Part shown: one piece after another, positions 49,587 through 58,476 of the stretch
Layout: each line of letters starts with the position of its first letter
Numbering within the stretch: position 1 is the first letter of the stretch
Source of the DNA: Halalkalibacter krulwichiae
GTDB taxonomy: Bacteria > Bacillota > Bacilli > Bacillales > Bacillaceae_D
NCBI RefSeq assembly: GCF_002109385.1
Contig: NZ_CP020814.1
Span: 2,131,501-2,195,500, forward strand
DNA length: 64,000 bases
Direction: 5' to 3'
The notes under the pieces: model-generated
Told to the model about the DNA's origin: nothing
What the model saw: only the letters and a program-made list of their open reading frames with translations
The model's database searches: none
Translations under genes and position numbers: made by a program

Positions 49587-49739
49587 ATGATAGCTAAAGA
49601 TAAAGAGCAATGTGAACCTTTAGAGCATTGGTTAAACGAGGAAAAGGACCAAGAGTTTTCTGAGGAGCTTTCTGACGGAGGAGAACGCAATGAATTTGTA
49701 GAAGAACAAACAAAAAGTGGAAGAATTACTACAGGTTGA
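49587..49739 (+). CDS. Small acidic protein, 50 aa
   Basis: MIAKDKEQCEPLEHWLNEEK then DQEFSEELSDGGERNEFVEE, ending KSGRITTG. Not recognised. ATAAGGAGTGAATATA provides a good ribosome site; it follows the SASP reading frame by 12 bases and may be in the same sporulation transcript. Confidence 0.6.
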   Translation: MIAKDKEQCEPLEHWLNEEKDQEFSEELSDGGERNEFVEEQTKSGRITTG

Positions 49740-49780
49740 TGTTATGAGTATACTGGAAAGAGTTATAGGGGTGAACGAGA

Positions 49781-50320
49781 GTGCCAAACATCATTGAGGC
49801 AATTAAAGCCGCATTTAATAGCATTGTTGACGACGAAGCTAAACCTCCGTTAAATATTATTGAAGCGTCTTATTCTTGGTTGTATTACAGCATCGTTAAG
49901 GAAGCAATTGCTTTTGAAGAAGCTGGTTTGAATACGACGAGTGATGATGAACTGAAAGGCATTCTTACCGATGCAATCAAGTTATGTAACGAGCATGCAA
50001 CGCAGTTAGAAAAGTTAATGAGGGAGGAAGGAGTAACATTGCCTCCTGTCTCACAACAAAAACCTTATAGCAATAATAATGAGATTCCCCCGGGAGTCAA
50101 GCTAACAGATGAAGAATTGTCAAATGGATTAGCAATGAAGATTTTACTTATGAGTAATAAAGCAGCTTATGCGGCTGCGGAATGTGTTAGAACTGATGTA
50201 GGTGCTTTATATGTCCAATTTTTTAATGAAGCAGCAGTTTTTGGAGCTACATTAAAAACAAAAATGAGGAAAAGGGGCTGGGCTAAAATTCCACCCGCTT
50301 ATAGCCCTCCTGGAATCTAA
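49781..50320 (+). CDS. DUF3231 family protein (sporulation/coat-associated)
   Basis: 179 aa. The helical pattern PPLNIIEASYSWLYYSIVKE, CNEHATQLEKLMREEGVTLP and RKRGWAKIPPAYSPPG is that of DUF3231, proteins often linked with the spore coat in Bacillus. It starts at GTG 49781 after AGGGGTGAACGA. Position behind spore genes fits a sporulation role (inferred). Confidence 0.78.
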   Translation: MPNIIEAIKAAFNSIVDDEAKPPLNIIEASYSWLYYSIVKEAIAFEEAGLNTTSDDELKGILTDAIKLCNEHATQLEKLMREEGVTLPPVSQQKPYSNNNEIPPGVKLTDEELSNGLAMKILLMSNKAAYAAAECVRTDVGALYVQFFNEAAVFGATLKTKMRKRGWAKIPPAYSPPGI

Positions 50321-50356
50321 CAAATAAACCGACTCACTTGTGAGTTGGTTTATTTG
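50321..50356. terminator. Long hairpin terminator
   Basis: CAAATAAACCGACTCAC pairs with GTGAGTTGGTTTATTTG over two bases (17 pairs, one GU). Confidence 0.85.
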
Positions 50357-50524
50357 TGTATGTCAAATCTCACTATTACGACTTTCCTAATATTTCACAT
50401 ACCGTAATAGGTTATCAAATTTAATAGTAAAAAATTATTTGTGAGAAATTAAGTAAAAAAACAAAAATTAATTGTGTAGCAATGAAAAATCAACTAAGAT
50501 ATTATCATTCAATAATAAATGCCT

Positions 50525-50613
50525 GCTTAAGGGGAGTAGCTATCATAGAGTCGTAACCAGAAATACATCCTCGGCTTTATTTACAACTTGAATGTTGTTG
50601 GCGAGACTTTTAC
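50525..50613 (+). ncRNA. yybP-ykoY (Mn2+) riboswitch
   Basis: The conserved elements are in order: AAGGGGAGTAGC (50529-50540), GAGTCGTAACC, CCTCGGCTTTATTTACAACTT and TGTTGGCGAGACTTTTACC. This is the yybP-ykoY family, which senses Mn2+. Its 3' part overlaps the left arm of a terminator, so Mn2+ binding should favour read-through into the DUF368 gene. Confidence 0.88.
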
Positions 50614-50633
50614 CAGAAGTAAGGGTCTTTTTT
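50605..50633 (+). terminator. Riboswitch expression-platform terminator
   Basis: GACTTTTAC pairs with GTAAGGGTC (two GU), loop CAGAA, followed by TTTTTT. The left arm is also part of the aptamer's conserved 3' strand, which makes aptamer and terminator mutually exclusive. Confidence 0.9.
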
Positions 50634-50704
50634 GTATGTGTATACATCTTTAGAGTTAGAAGGTCTAAGTAGAAAATAAATGATTTATAAAGGAGAAAAA
50701 TAAG

Positions 50705-51559
50705 GTGTTTCAATGGCGTAATTTGTTTAAAGGGATGGCAATGGGGATTAGTGATTTAATTCCTGGAGTAAGTGGAGGAACCTTAGCATTAGTACTTGGG
50801 ATTTATCAGCAATTGTTATCAGCAATTAATGGTTTATTTACAAAAGAGTGGAAAAGGCATAGTATATTTTTGATACCATTAGGATTAGGGATTGTATCAG
50901 TACTTCTAACTCTCAGCCACTTAATTGAATGGCTATTAGCAGATTATCCTCAACCTACATTTTTCTTCTTTCTTGGGTTAATTATAGGGATTATCCCACT
51001 CTTATTAAAAGAGATTCATTATAAACAAACGTTTACGTTTTCTCATTATATTTTAATCATTGTTGGAGCTGTAATTGTTGGTTCTACGATCTTTGTAAAA
51101 GATCAAGAATTAGCAGTTGTTATGTCGAACTTAACAGCAAGTGATTTTGTCTTATTGTTCTTCGCTGGATGGTTAGCGAGTTCAGCAATGATTCTCCCAG
51201 GCGTTAGCGGTTCGTTTATCTTTTTGCTGTTAGGCGTTTATCCTACCGTAATCAATGCCCTTTCAACGTTTAACTTACCTGTTATTATGACGGTAGGGTT
51301 TGGAATTGCTATCGGGTTAGTCATTACGAGTAAATTACTCTCTTATTTACTCTCTCACTATAAAACAGCTGTATATGCGCTTATGGTTGGATTTATCAGT
51401 GGTTCCGTTATAGTTATATATCCAGGAATCTTACAAGACTCATTTTTACTGTTCGTCAGTGTGATTGCTTTTATTGCTGGATTGTTTACAGCTTACATGT
51501 TAAGTTACGCAGAGAGGCGTAAAACGGCTTCAACACTCTATGTTCAAAAGGATTGTTAA
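50705..51559 (+). CDS. popT: DUF368 / PopT-family polyprenyl-phosphate translocase
   Basis: 284 aa with eight or more membrane segments. The family signature LFKGMAMGISDLIPGVSGGT and the repeated MILPGVSGSFIFLLLG are clear. DUF368 (PopT) proteins recycle undecaprenyl phosphate across the membrane for wall synthesis. GTG 50705 has AAAGGAG eight bases upstream. A Mn2+ riboswitch leads the gene, which is an unusual pairing. Confidence 0.88.
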   Translation: MFQWRNLFKGMAMGISDLIPGVSGGTLALVLGIYQQLLSAINGLFTKEWKRHSIFLIPLGLGIVSVLLTLSHLIEWLLADYPQPTFFFFLGLIIGIIPLLLKEIHYKQTFTFSHYILIIVGAVIVGSTIFVKDQELAVVMSNLTASDFVLLFFAGWLASSAMILPGVSGSFIFLLLGVYPTVINALSTFNLPVIMTVGFGIAIGLVITSKLLSYLLSHYKTAVYALMVGFISGSVIVIYPGILQDSFLLFVSVIAFIAGLFTAYMLSYAERRKTASTLYVQKDC

Positions 51560-51692
51560 TATGAATTGGAACTGTAAAAAGGGTTAATTTACACATCTTA
51601 AAACGTTCTTAAGTACAAATGTAAGGGAAAATGGGACAAGGTAGATAAAAATTCTGATCAACAGAAAAGATTTCCGTAAATAGTAAGAAAGG

Positions 51693-51725
51693 GCTTATCG
51701 ATATAAATTCGGTAAGCTTTTCTTT
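51693..51725 (+). terminator. Terminator after popT
   Basis: GCTTATCG pairs with CGGTAAGC (one GU), followed by TTTTCTTT. Confidence 0.8.
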
Positions 51726-51853
51726 AGCAAAAATGTTAGTTAGGCTAATACATTACTAAAAATTACCTCAGTTCCTTTCCTATATAACTTATTTAAACTC
51801 CAGTATAATGAAAGATAATGTAAAAACACATCATGACTAGGAGACATCAGACA

Positions 51854-52972
51854 ATGGTTAGTACAAATGTAATTACTGATATTAGACAAAATCAGTTATC
51901 AAGTGAGCTAAGTCTTGATGAAATGATCTTGATTGAATCACTTTCTGAGGAGATTTCCGTGGAGAAGGGGCAAATAGTTATTGATGAAACACATCTTTCA
52001 CAAACCTTTTATTTAGTTAAATCTGGAAGTCTTAATGTACTTTTAGGAGACAAAGGTATTACGGTACGTGAAGCTGGTCATTTTGTTGGTATGCTTGATT
52101 TAGATGAAATACCGATCCATTCTGTTGTCGCACGTGAACCATCTACTTTAATTAAAGTAAACGTGGACAAAATCTTCTCTTCGAGTCGCTATCACTCTCT
52201 ACAAATCAAATTGCTATCAAAAGTAGTAAAGCAGTTATCTCAAGATGTGCGACTACACGAACAGGAAACAAAGAAGTATTATGCTCTTGGAACTCTGAGT
52301 GTTTATTTATTATGTATTTTATCTTTATATACGTTAAGTTTAGGCGTTCTAAGTGGTTTTGTGGCAAATTTTGGAGCGTCCACTTTTGTCGATATAAGTT
52401 TGATAATTGGTTTCGCTTTTGTTATGTACATATTTATGAAGGGTAGCCCTTATTCCTATAAAGACTTTGGGGTAACGACTGTAAATTGGCGAGATGATAT
52501 CAAAGAAGCTGCGATTATTACTTTGCCCATTCTACTTTTTTTTCTAATTTTAAAATGGTTTTTAATTACGTTTATCCCTGCATTTTCAGAGATTTCTTTG
52601 TTTAATCCAGCTGCAGCATTAACTGATATTGGGTTTAGCTATCCAATGTTTGTATTTATGATCCTCGTTTATATCGTTTTTTCTGTCATACAAGAATTCA
52701 TCGCAAGAACTGGTTTACAATCAGCTCTTTATCTCTTTTTGCCGAATTCAAAGTATAAGCTAATTATCTCGATTGTTCTGTCCAATTTGCTTTTTGCAAT
52801 GGCGCATTCACATATTGGAACATTGTTTGCCTTAGTAGCATTTCTTCCAGGTCTTTTCTGGGGGTGGTTGTTTGCTCGTCAGCAGTCAATTGTGGGAGTT
52901 AGCTTTTCTCATATGATCATTGGGATTTGGGTTCTATTTATTCTTGGGTATACAGAGTTCGTCCAATTTTAA
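51854..52972 (+). CDS. cNMP-binding-domain / CPBP intramembrane protease-like fusion
   Basis: 372 aa. Residues about 10-125 form a cyclic-nucleotide-binding (CRP-like) beta-barrel (SQTFYLVKSGSLNVLLGD). Then several membrane segments carry a CPBP (Abi) domain with QEFIARTG, FAMAHSHIG and SFSHMIIG. The usual EExxxR motif is QExxxR here, so the first catalytic Glu is missing. ATG 51854 has AGGAG ten bases upstream; ATG 51833 lacks a site. The domain order suggests a ligand-gated membrane protein or pseudo-protease. Not tied to a known pathway. Confidence 0.8.
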   Translation: MVSTNVITDIRQNQLSSELSLDEMILIESLSEEISVEKGQIVIDETHLSQTFYLVKSGSLNVLLGDKGITVREAGHFVGMLDLDEIPIHSVVAREPSTLIKVNVDKIFSSSRYHSLQIKLLSKVVKQLSQDVRLHEQETKKYYALGTLSVYLLCILSLYTLSLGVLSGFVANFGASTFVDISLIIGFAFVMYIFMKGSPYSYKDFGVTTVNWRDDIKEAAIITLPILLFFLILKWFLITFIPAFSEISLFNPAAALTDIGFSYPMFVFMILVYIVFSVIQEFIARTGLQSALYLFLPNSKYKLIISIVLSNLLFAMAHSHIGTLFALVAFLPGLFWGWLFARQQSIVGVSFSHMIIGIWVLFILGYTEFVQF

Positions 52973-53022
52973 ATTATGGTAGAAGGCTACGTTAGAGTGT
53001 AGATAGATGATGTTAAGAGAGA

Positions 53023-53049
53023 GGATGAGTAGTGAAAAACTACTCATCC
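53023..53049. terminator. Convergent bidirectional terminator
   Basis: GGATGAGTAGT pairs with ACTACTCATCC around GAAAA, between the CPBP fusion and the opposing RraA-like gene. Confidence 0.85.
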
Positions 53050-53057
53050 GAAAATGA

Positions 53058-53537
53058 TTAGATTAACTTATTCTTTGCTACTAAGATCCCATCTGCATCT
53101 GCGTAGATATAAGAACCTGGTTCGAAATTTATGCCAGCAAATTGTACGGCAATGTTTTCTTGGCCTTTACCTTGTTTGAAACTTTTTAATGGCGTTGTTC
53201 CAAGAGCAAATATGCTGACATCCATCTCATTGATTAGAGCACTATCTCGAATTGATCCATAAATTATAACACCTGATAGATTACGGTCTACTGCGATTTG
53301 TGCTAGATTGTCTCCCATAAGAGCTACTTTTTTCGAACCTCCCCCATCAACAACGAGTACACTTTCTTTCGGAATTGTTTCCAAAGCTTTTTTTACTAGT
53401 ACATTGTCTTCAAATACTTTAACAGTATGAATCACACCAGAGAAAGAGTGTTTCTTGCCAAACTTGGTAAAGATCGATTCAGCTACTTCAACCTGTTCGC
53501 GGTAGTCATCACAAATATCTGCCGTATGAATATTCAT
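53058..53537 (-). CDS. RraA-like family protein
   Basis: 159 aa with the RraA/HMG-aldolase fold: VVDGGGSKKVALMGDNLAQI and GVIIYGSIRDS, the phosphate/oxyanion loop and Arg-Asp pair. In bacteria without RNase E such proteins act as 4-hydroxy-4-methyl-2-oxoglutarate or oxaloacetate-type aldolases/decarboxylases, so the RNase-inhibitor label is not warranted. TTGGAGGGCCTTAA precedes the ATG. Confidence 0.85.
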   Translation of the reverse strand: MNIHTADICDDYREQVEVAESIFTKFGKKHSFSGVIHTVKVFEDNVLVKKALETIPKESVLVVDGGGSKKVALMGDNLAQIAVDRNLSGVIIYGSIRDSALINEMDVSIFALGTTPLKSFKQGKGQENIAVQFAGINFEPGSYIYADADGILVAKNKLI

Positions 53538-53725
53538 TTAAGGCCCTCCAATTATTTAAATTATGAGTGTAGAACAAGATGAAAACTATTACATAATTTA
53601 ACAGTAGTAGATTACCTTGTATTATTCAAGATTTTTATTAATGGCTAATAAATTTTAGTAGAATTGAATTTGTGAATATCCTTCATTTTCGCAGTGTTTT
53701 CCTGTAATATAATTAATATGAGATA

Positions 53726-53742
53726 TTATGACCTGATCTTAA
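53726..53742. promoter_or_regulatory. FapR operator before fabH
   Basis: TTATGACCTGATCTTAA matches 13 of 17 positions of the FapR consensus TTAGTACCTGATACTAA. It lies just after a TATAAT -10 (53708-53713). Malonyl-CoA would relieve repression. Confidence 0.75.
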
Positions 53743-53762
53743 AAATACGTTAGGGTGATGAA

Positions 53763-54707
53763 ATGAAATCTGTTGGAATTATTGGAGTAGGTGCCTATGT
53801 ACCAGAAAATGTTGTAAGCAACTTAGATCTTGAGACTAGCGTAGCAACAAGTGATCAGTGGATACGCTCTCGTACTGGAATAGAAGAACGTAGGATAGCA
53901 AGTGAAGAAGAGGACACCTCGCACATGGCTGTAATTGCTGCTAGAAGAGCCCTTGACGATGCCTCGTTACATCCTGAAGACATCGATTTAATTCTAGTGG
54001 CAACTGCAACTCCAGACTATGTATTTCCAACAGTTGCTTGCATGGTGCAGGAAGCCTTAGGAATACGTCATATACCGGCAATGGACCTTAGTGCTGCATG
54101 TTCTGGATTTGTTTATGCATTAGTAACAGGAAAACAGTTTATTGAAACGAATACATATAAGAATGTATTAGTTGTTGGCAGCGAGAAGTTCTCAAAAATA
54201 GTCGATTGGTCTGATCGAAATACTTGCGTCTTGTTTGGTGATGGGGCTGGGGCTGTTGTTTTAAGCGAAGTTTCAGATGGGAAGGGAATACTCTCATTTG
54301 AATTAGGTGCTGATGGTACTGGTGGCAAGCATTTATTTGTTGATAACCAAACGAATTATGTTGCCATGAATGGAAGTGAAGTATTTAAGTTTGCTGTGAG
54401 ACAAATGCCTGATTCTTGTTTACAAGTAATTAAAAAGGCAGGTTTGTCGAAAGAGGATGTTGATTTTCTAGTTCCTCATCAAGCCAATATTCGCATTATT
54501 GATGCAGCTAGACAGAGATTAGGTTTAGATAAAGAAAAAGTTTCAACAACGGTAACGAAGCATGGGAATACATCCGCTGCTTCCATCCCGTTAGCTTTAT
54601 TTAGTGAAATAGAAAAAGGTTCTATTAACGATGGAGATATTGTTGTAATTGTCGGCTTCGGTGGTGGTTTAACATGGGGTTCTGTTTGTTTAAAATGGGG
54701 GAAATAG
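53763..54707 (+). CDS. fabH: 3-oxoacyl-ACP synthase III
   Basis: 314 aa KAS III. Catalytic Cys in [13 protein letters not shown] (near 113), His in [10 protein letters not shown] and Asn in KHGNTSAAS. It starts fatty-acid synthesis from acyl-CoA and malonyl-ACP. The order fabH-fabF and a FapR site copy the B. subtilis fabHA-fabF operon. Confidence 0.95.
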   Translation: MKSVGIIGVGAYVPENVVSNLDLETSVATSDQWIRSRTGIEERRIASEEEDTSHMAVIAARRALDDASLHPEDIDLILVATATPDYVFPTVACMVQEALGIRHIPAMDLSAACSGFVYALVTGKQFIETNTYKNVLVVGSEKFSKIVDWSDRNTCVLFGDGAGAVVLSEVSDGKGILSFELGADGTGGKHLFVDNQTNYVAMNGSEVFKFAVRQMPDSCLQVIKKAGLSKEDVDFLVPHQANIRIIDAARQRLGLDKEKVSTTVTKHGNTSAASIPLALFSEIEKGSINDGDIVVIVGFGGGLTWGSVCLKWGK

Positions 54708-54736
54708 ATCTGATTTAGTTGAAGGGGAGAGTTTTC

Positions 54737-55972
54737 ATGAAAAAACGAGTCGTAGTAACAGGAATTGGAGCCGTTACTCCTTTAGGGAATGATGTTAACA
54801 CAACTTGGGCAAATCTAACAGCAGGTGTTTCTGGAATCGGACCACTATCTAGAGTAGATGCTGACCAATTTAATGTGAAAGTAGCTGGGGAAGTAAAAGA
54901 ATTTACCCCTGGTGATTATATGGACAGTAAGGAAGCAAGAAGAATGGCACGTTTTACCCATTTTGCTATTGCTGCAAGTAAAATGGCTGTTGAAAATGCT
55001 GAACTTAAAATTGGTGAAAACATACAATCAGAACGTGTTGGGGTATGGATAGGTTCTGGGATTGGTGGTTTAGATGCATTTGAGGAGCAGCACAAAAAAT
55101 TCTTAAACAAAGGACCAAAAAGAGTAAGCCCATTTATCATTCCAATGTTAATTCCTGATATGGCATCAGGTCGTGTTTCGATAGAGCTTGGGGCCAAGGG
55201 GATAAACAATTGTTCGGTCACAGCGTGTGCCTCTGGAGCAAATTCAATTGGCGATGCATTCCGAGTAATACAAAATGGCGAAATGGATGCAATGATTACA
55301 GGAGGAGCGGAAGCGGCGATTACTGATATGACCATTGCTGGTTTTGCTAATATGACAGCACTATCTACGAATCCAGATCCGAAAACGGCTAGTCGTCCTT
55401 TTGACCAAAATCGTGATGGATTCGTGATTGCAGAGGGATCAGGGGTATTAATTCTAGAAGAATTAGAACATGCTCTTACACGCGGGGCCCGTATTTATGG
55501 TGAAATTGTAGGATATGGTGCTACTGGTGATGCTCATCATATTACAACACCAGCACCAGACGGTGAAGGTGGGCAGCGTGCGATGAAATCAGCTTTAAAA
55601 GATGCAAATCTAGCACCTGAACAAATTGACTATATAAATGCTCATGGAACTAGTACTCATTACAATGATTTATATGAAACTTCAGCAATCAAAGAAGTAT
55701 TTGGAGAGCATGCTTATCAATTAGTTGTCAGCTCGACGAAATCGATGACAGGCCACCTGCTCGGTGCTGCAGGAGCAATTGAGGCTATTTTTTCTCTTTT
55801 GGCTATTCGAGATAGTGTCGTACCACCGACGATCAATTACGAAACTCCGGATCCAAGTCTCGATTTAGATTATGTTACAAACGGGGCGAAAGAAATGCAA
55901 GTTGATGCTGTATTATCGAATTCATTAGGATTTGGTGGCCATAATGTATCATTAATCTTTAAAAAATACTAA
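54737..55972 (+). CDS. fabF: 3-oxoacyl-ACP synthase II
   Basis: 411 aa KAS II. Catalytic Cys in [16 protein letters not shown], His in [10 protein letters not shown] and Lys/His in [18 protein letters not shown]. It elongates acyl-ACP. ATG 54737 follows GAAGGGGAGAG; an in-frame TTG at 54719 sits upstream of that site. It lies 29 bases after fabH and ends at a terminator. Confidence 0.96.
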   Translation: MKKRVVVTGIGAVTPLGNDVNTTWANLTAGVSGIGPLSRVDADQFNVKVAGEVKEFTPGDYMDSKEARRMARFTHFAIAASKMAVENAELKIGENIQSERVGVWIGSGIGGLDAFEEQHKKFLNKGPKRVSPFIIPMLIPDMASGRVSIELGAKGINNCSVTACASGANSIGDAFRVIQNGEMDAMITGGAEAAITDMTIAGFANMTALSTNPDPKTASRPFDQNRDGFVIAEGSGVLILEELEHALTRGARIYGEIVGYGATGDAHHITTPAPDGEGGQRAMKSALKDANLAPEQIDYINAHGTSTHYNDLYETSAIKEVFGEHAYQLVVSSTKSMTGHLLGAAGAIEAIFSLLAIRDSVVPPTINYETPDPSLDLDYVTNGAKEMQVDAVLSNSLGFGGHNVSLIFKKY

Positions 55973-55980
55973 AATGGATG

Positions 55981-56011
55981 AGAGAAAAGGTGACTACCTT
56001 TTCTCTTTTTT
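55981..56011 (+). terminator. Terminator of fabH-fabF
   Basis: AGAGAAAAGGT pairs with ACCTTTTCTCT around GACT, followed by TTTTT. Confidence 0.93.
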
Positions 56012-56123
56012 GTTAATTTGGCTTATCTTTAATACAATAATCATAGCAACAAATTGTAAGGAAACACCCTTTTTTACATCGAAAAAGAAAGTGTTAAAAA
56101 GTAAAATAAAGGAGAGAGTTCCT

Positions 56124-56786
56124 ATGTATATCGATTATAAAATGTTAACGAAACAAAGTAATCACCTTGAAACCATTTCATTAGGGTTAGGTTGATTTTG
56201 GGGACCAGATGCCCGGTTCGGACATCTCAAAGGAGTCATTCGTACACGTGTTGGGTATGCAGGAGGTACATTGCAAAATCCTATATACAGACAAATGGGC
56301 GATCATACCGAAACAATTGAGATAGATTTTGATTCTTCGGTGCTTAAGTTAGAAGAACTATTTGATATTTTTTGGCAGAGTCATAATGCATTGAAAGTGA
56401 ATCATTATCGTGGGAAACAATATCAATCAATGATTTTATTTAGAAACGATGAACAAGCACAAGTCGCCCTTGCAAGTAAAAGAAAGTGGGAAGATAAATT
56501 GAACGGAACGATCCAAACAGAGATTGCTCCTCTAATTACTTTTTACCTAGCAGAGGAAAGGCATCAAAAATATTATCTTAAACGTTTTCCCAAAGCATAT
56601 TTTGAATTAATGAGTTATTTTCCCACATTTTGCGAATTTGTAGACTCTACATTAGTTGCAAGGTTAAATGGATTTGTAAGAGAGTATGGCTCATTGCAGT
56701 CTATTAAAATGGAATTAGCAGAATGGCCTTTAAGACAAAAAGAAAAAGGCGCTATAGAAAGTATGATTCAGTCTTTAAAGTGGTAA
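56124..56786 (+). CDS. msrA: MsrA peptide-methionine sulfoxide reductase with UGA at the catalytic Cys (candidate selenoprotein)
   Basis: One reading frame of 220 codons is interrupted only by TGA at 56193-56195 (codon 24). The context is ISLGLG-TGA-FWGPDARFGHLKGV; MsrA proteins have GCFWG here, so TGA takes the place of the nucleophilic Cys. The rest is intact MsrA: RTRVGYAGGTLQNPIYRQMGDHTETI, DIFWQSHN and a 120-residue C-terminus. AAAGGAGAG lies before ATG 56124. A hairpin suited to a bacterial SECIS lies 19 nt downstream of the UGA. Selenocysteine MsrAs are known in other bacteria (Alkaliphilus) and algae. The alternative is a Cys-to-stop nonsense mutation; no sel genes lie in the window to decide. 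Confidence 0.75.
56207..56227 (+). promoter_or_regulatory. SECIS-like hairpin in msrA
   Basis: AGATG (56207-56211) pairs with CATCT (56223-56227); after a C-A mismatch CC pairs with GG. The apical loop is GGTTC, with GG starting 19 bases after the TGA, within the usual 16-37. The loop is encoded by the GCC CGG TTC GGA codons, G/C-rich for this AT-rich genome. Confidence 0.6.
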
Positions 56787-56799
56787 TTAAAGAGAGAAA

Positions 56800-56840
56800 G
56801 GGCTTCTCACAAGGTCAATACGAGAACTTGTGAGGAGCCC
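56800..56840. terminator. Convergent bidirectional terminator (msrA / narK)
   Basis: GGGCTTCTCACAAG pairs with CTTGTGAGGAGCCC (one mismatch). Confidence 0.85.
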
Positions 56841-56849
56841 CTATTGTAA

Positions 56850-58169
56850 TTAAGATGCTTTTTGTTTTGATTCAATCATAGTGTCACACGCAACTTCTGC
56901 ATTTTTCCGCTGATAGTAGTACCAATTTAAAACAATAGATAGTACGTAGAACCCAATAAAGAGATACAAAGCTGTTACTGGTGTTCCGGTAGCAGAAGAT
57001 GACCAACCGAAAAGTTGTGGAATAAAAAATGACCCATACGCGGCAAAAGCAGCAGTAAATCCAAGTACAGGTGCAGCTTCTTTAACAGGAAAGATAAGTG
57101 GGATCATCTGGAATGTTGAACCTGATCCCATTCCGGCTGCAATAAATAGAATTAAAAATGAAATGAGAAAGCCTGCAAAATGTTGTTGACCACTAAAATA
57201 GATAACTGCTAGAGCGCCAAGACTCATCGTTATAAGGACCAAAGTAGTAACTTTAGCGCCACCAAATTTATCAGAAACCCACCCACCAACAGGACGGAAA
57301 GCCGCGGCTAGAAAAGCTCCTAAAAAGGCTAACGCAACATACTCAGGAAATTGTGATCTTAATAGTAATGGGAAGGCTGCCCCATATCCAATGAATGAGC
57401 CAAAAGTAGCAACATAGAGAATGGTCATGATCCATGTATGCTTTCGTTTCACAATAATAAATTGGTCTTTTACAGATTGTTTTGCAGTTGGGAGATTATC
57501 CATTCCGAAATAAGCAACGATTGTCATGATAATAATTGGGACAACCCAGATAAATGCAGCGTTTTGTAACCAAATCTCTTGACCATTGGCTAAGACTTGA
57601 CCTTCACCACCGATAAAGGCAAACGTTCCAACTGTGATAATTAACGGAGTAACAAATTGAACAACTGAAACCCCCATATTTCCTAATCCGCCATTAATTC
57701 CTAGAGCTGTTCCTTTCTCTTTTTTAGGGAAGAAGAAACTAATATTTGCAAGAGCGGAAGAGAAATTACCTCCACCAAGTCCGCATAATGCCGCAAGAGT
57801 TAACATAAGCCAATATGGTGTTTCTGGATTTTGAACCGCAAACCCAATTCCAATTGTTGGCAGTAATAATATACCTGTTGAAAAGACGACCCAGTTTCGA
57901 CCACCAAATTTGCCAACAGCAAAAGTGTAAATAAATCGTAATGAGGCACCAACTAAACCAGGTACTGCTGCTAAAGTGAACAGCTGTTCATCTGTAAATT
58001 GAAAACCGATATCATTTAAGCGGACAGCAACTACGGACCATATTTGCCATACAACAAAAGCAAGTAATAATGTTGGAACTGAGATCCATAAATTTCTTCG
58101 AGCGTGTCTTTTTCCTTCCCTTTCCCAAAACTCTTGATTTTCTGGCTGCCATTCTGTTATTCGTGCCAT
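56850..58169 (-). CDS. narK: NarK-type nitrate/nitrite MFS transporter
   Basis: 439 aa, 12 membrane segments. The nitrate signature is visible (ALCGLGGGNFSSALANISFFF and the second AALNGG-like GINGGLGNMGVSVVQ). It imports nitrate and/or exports nitrite. ATTGGAGGAATTATC precedes the ATG. It is divergent from nirB, each with its own Fnr box; the narK box is at 58272-58287. Confidence 0.92.
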   Translation of the reverse strand: MARITEWQPENQEFWEREGKRHARRNLWISVPTLLLAFVVWQIWSVVAVRLNDIGFQFTDEQLFTLAAVPGLVGASLRFIYTFAVGKFGGRNWVVFSTGILLLPTIGIGFAVQNPETPYWLMLTLAALCGLGGGNFSSALANISFFFPKKEKGTALGINGGLGNMGVSVVQFVTPLIITVGTFAFIGGEGQVLANGQEIWLQNAAFIWVVPIIIMTIVAYFGMDNLPTAKQSVKDQFIIVKRKHTWIMTILYVATFGSFIGYGAAFPLLLRSQFPEYVALAFLGAFLAAAFRPVGGWVSDKFGGAKVTTLVLITMSLGALAVIYFSGQQHFAGFLISFLILFIAAGMGSGSTFQMIPLIFPVKEAAPVLGFTAAFAAYGSFFIPQLFGWSSSATGTPVTALYLFIGFYVLSIVLNWYYYQRKNAEVACDTMIESKQKAS

Positions 58170-58244
58170 GATAATTCCTCCAATAATAACTTTATCAAAT
58201 TCTTTTTTAAAATTGCTTCTTATCTAAACATGATTACAAAACAA

Positions 58245-58287
58245 ATCATACAAACAAAAAGAACTGTTGAAAGTGATATGTATCACA
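58245..58287 (-). promoter_or_regulatory. narK: Fnr-activated promoter of narK
   Basis: The box AGTGA-TATGTA-TCACA (58272-58287) is one mismatch from consensus. A minus-strand TATGAT -10 (58245-58250) lies where a start with the box centre at about -41.5 requires it. Confidence 0.85.
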
Positions 58288-58385
58288 TAAAAAGATAAGA
58301 ATGTACCGGAATATCTCGAAAACCAAAACAATATATAAAGGAAGCTAATTCTTTCAATAAAAAAGAAATATAAAAAATTGAAAAT

Positions 58386-58428
58386 GTGATTGTTATCACA
58401 TTAATTTCTAAGTAAAAGTCATATTATG
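58386..58428 (+). promoter_or_regulatory. nirB: Fnr-activated promoter of nirB
   Basis: Perfect box TGTGA-TTGTTA-TCACA (58386-58401) and TATTAT -10 (58423-58428). The start near 58435 puts the box centre at -41.5, the class II activating position. Confidence 0.9.
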
Positions 58429-58476
58429 AGTGTAACAAATACATTGTGAATTATTGAACAAAATGGAGGGATAAAC

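Noticed and set aside
53058..53537. RraA as regulator of RNase E
   Set aside because: Bacillaceae use RNase Y rather than a classical RNase E; family members outside proteobacteria are aldolases/decarboxylases.
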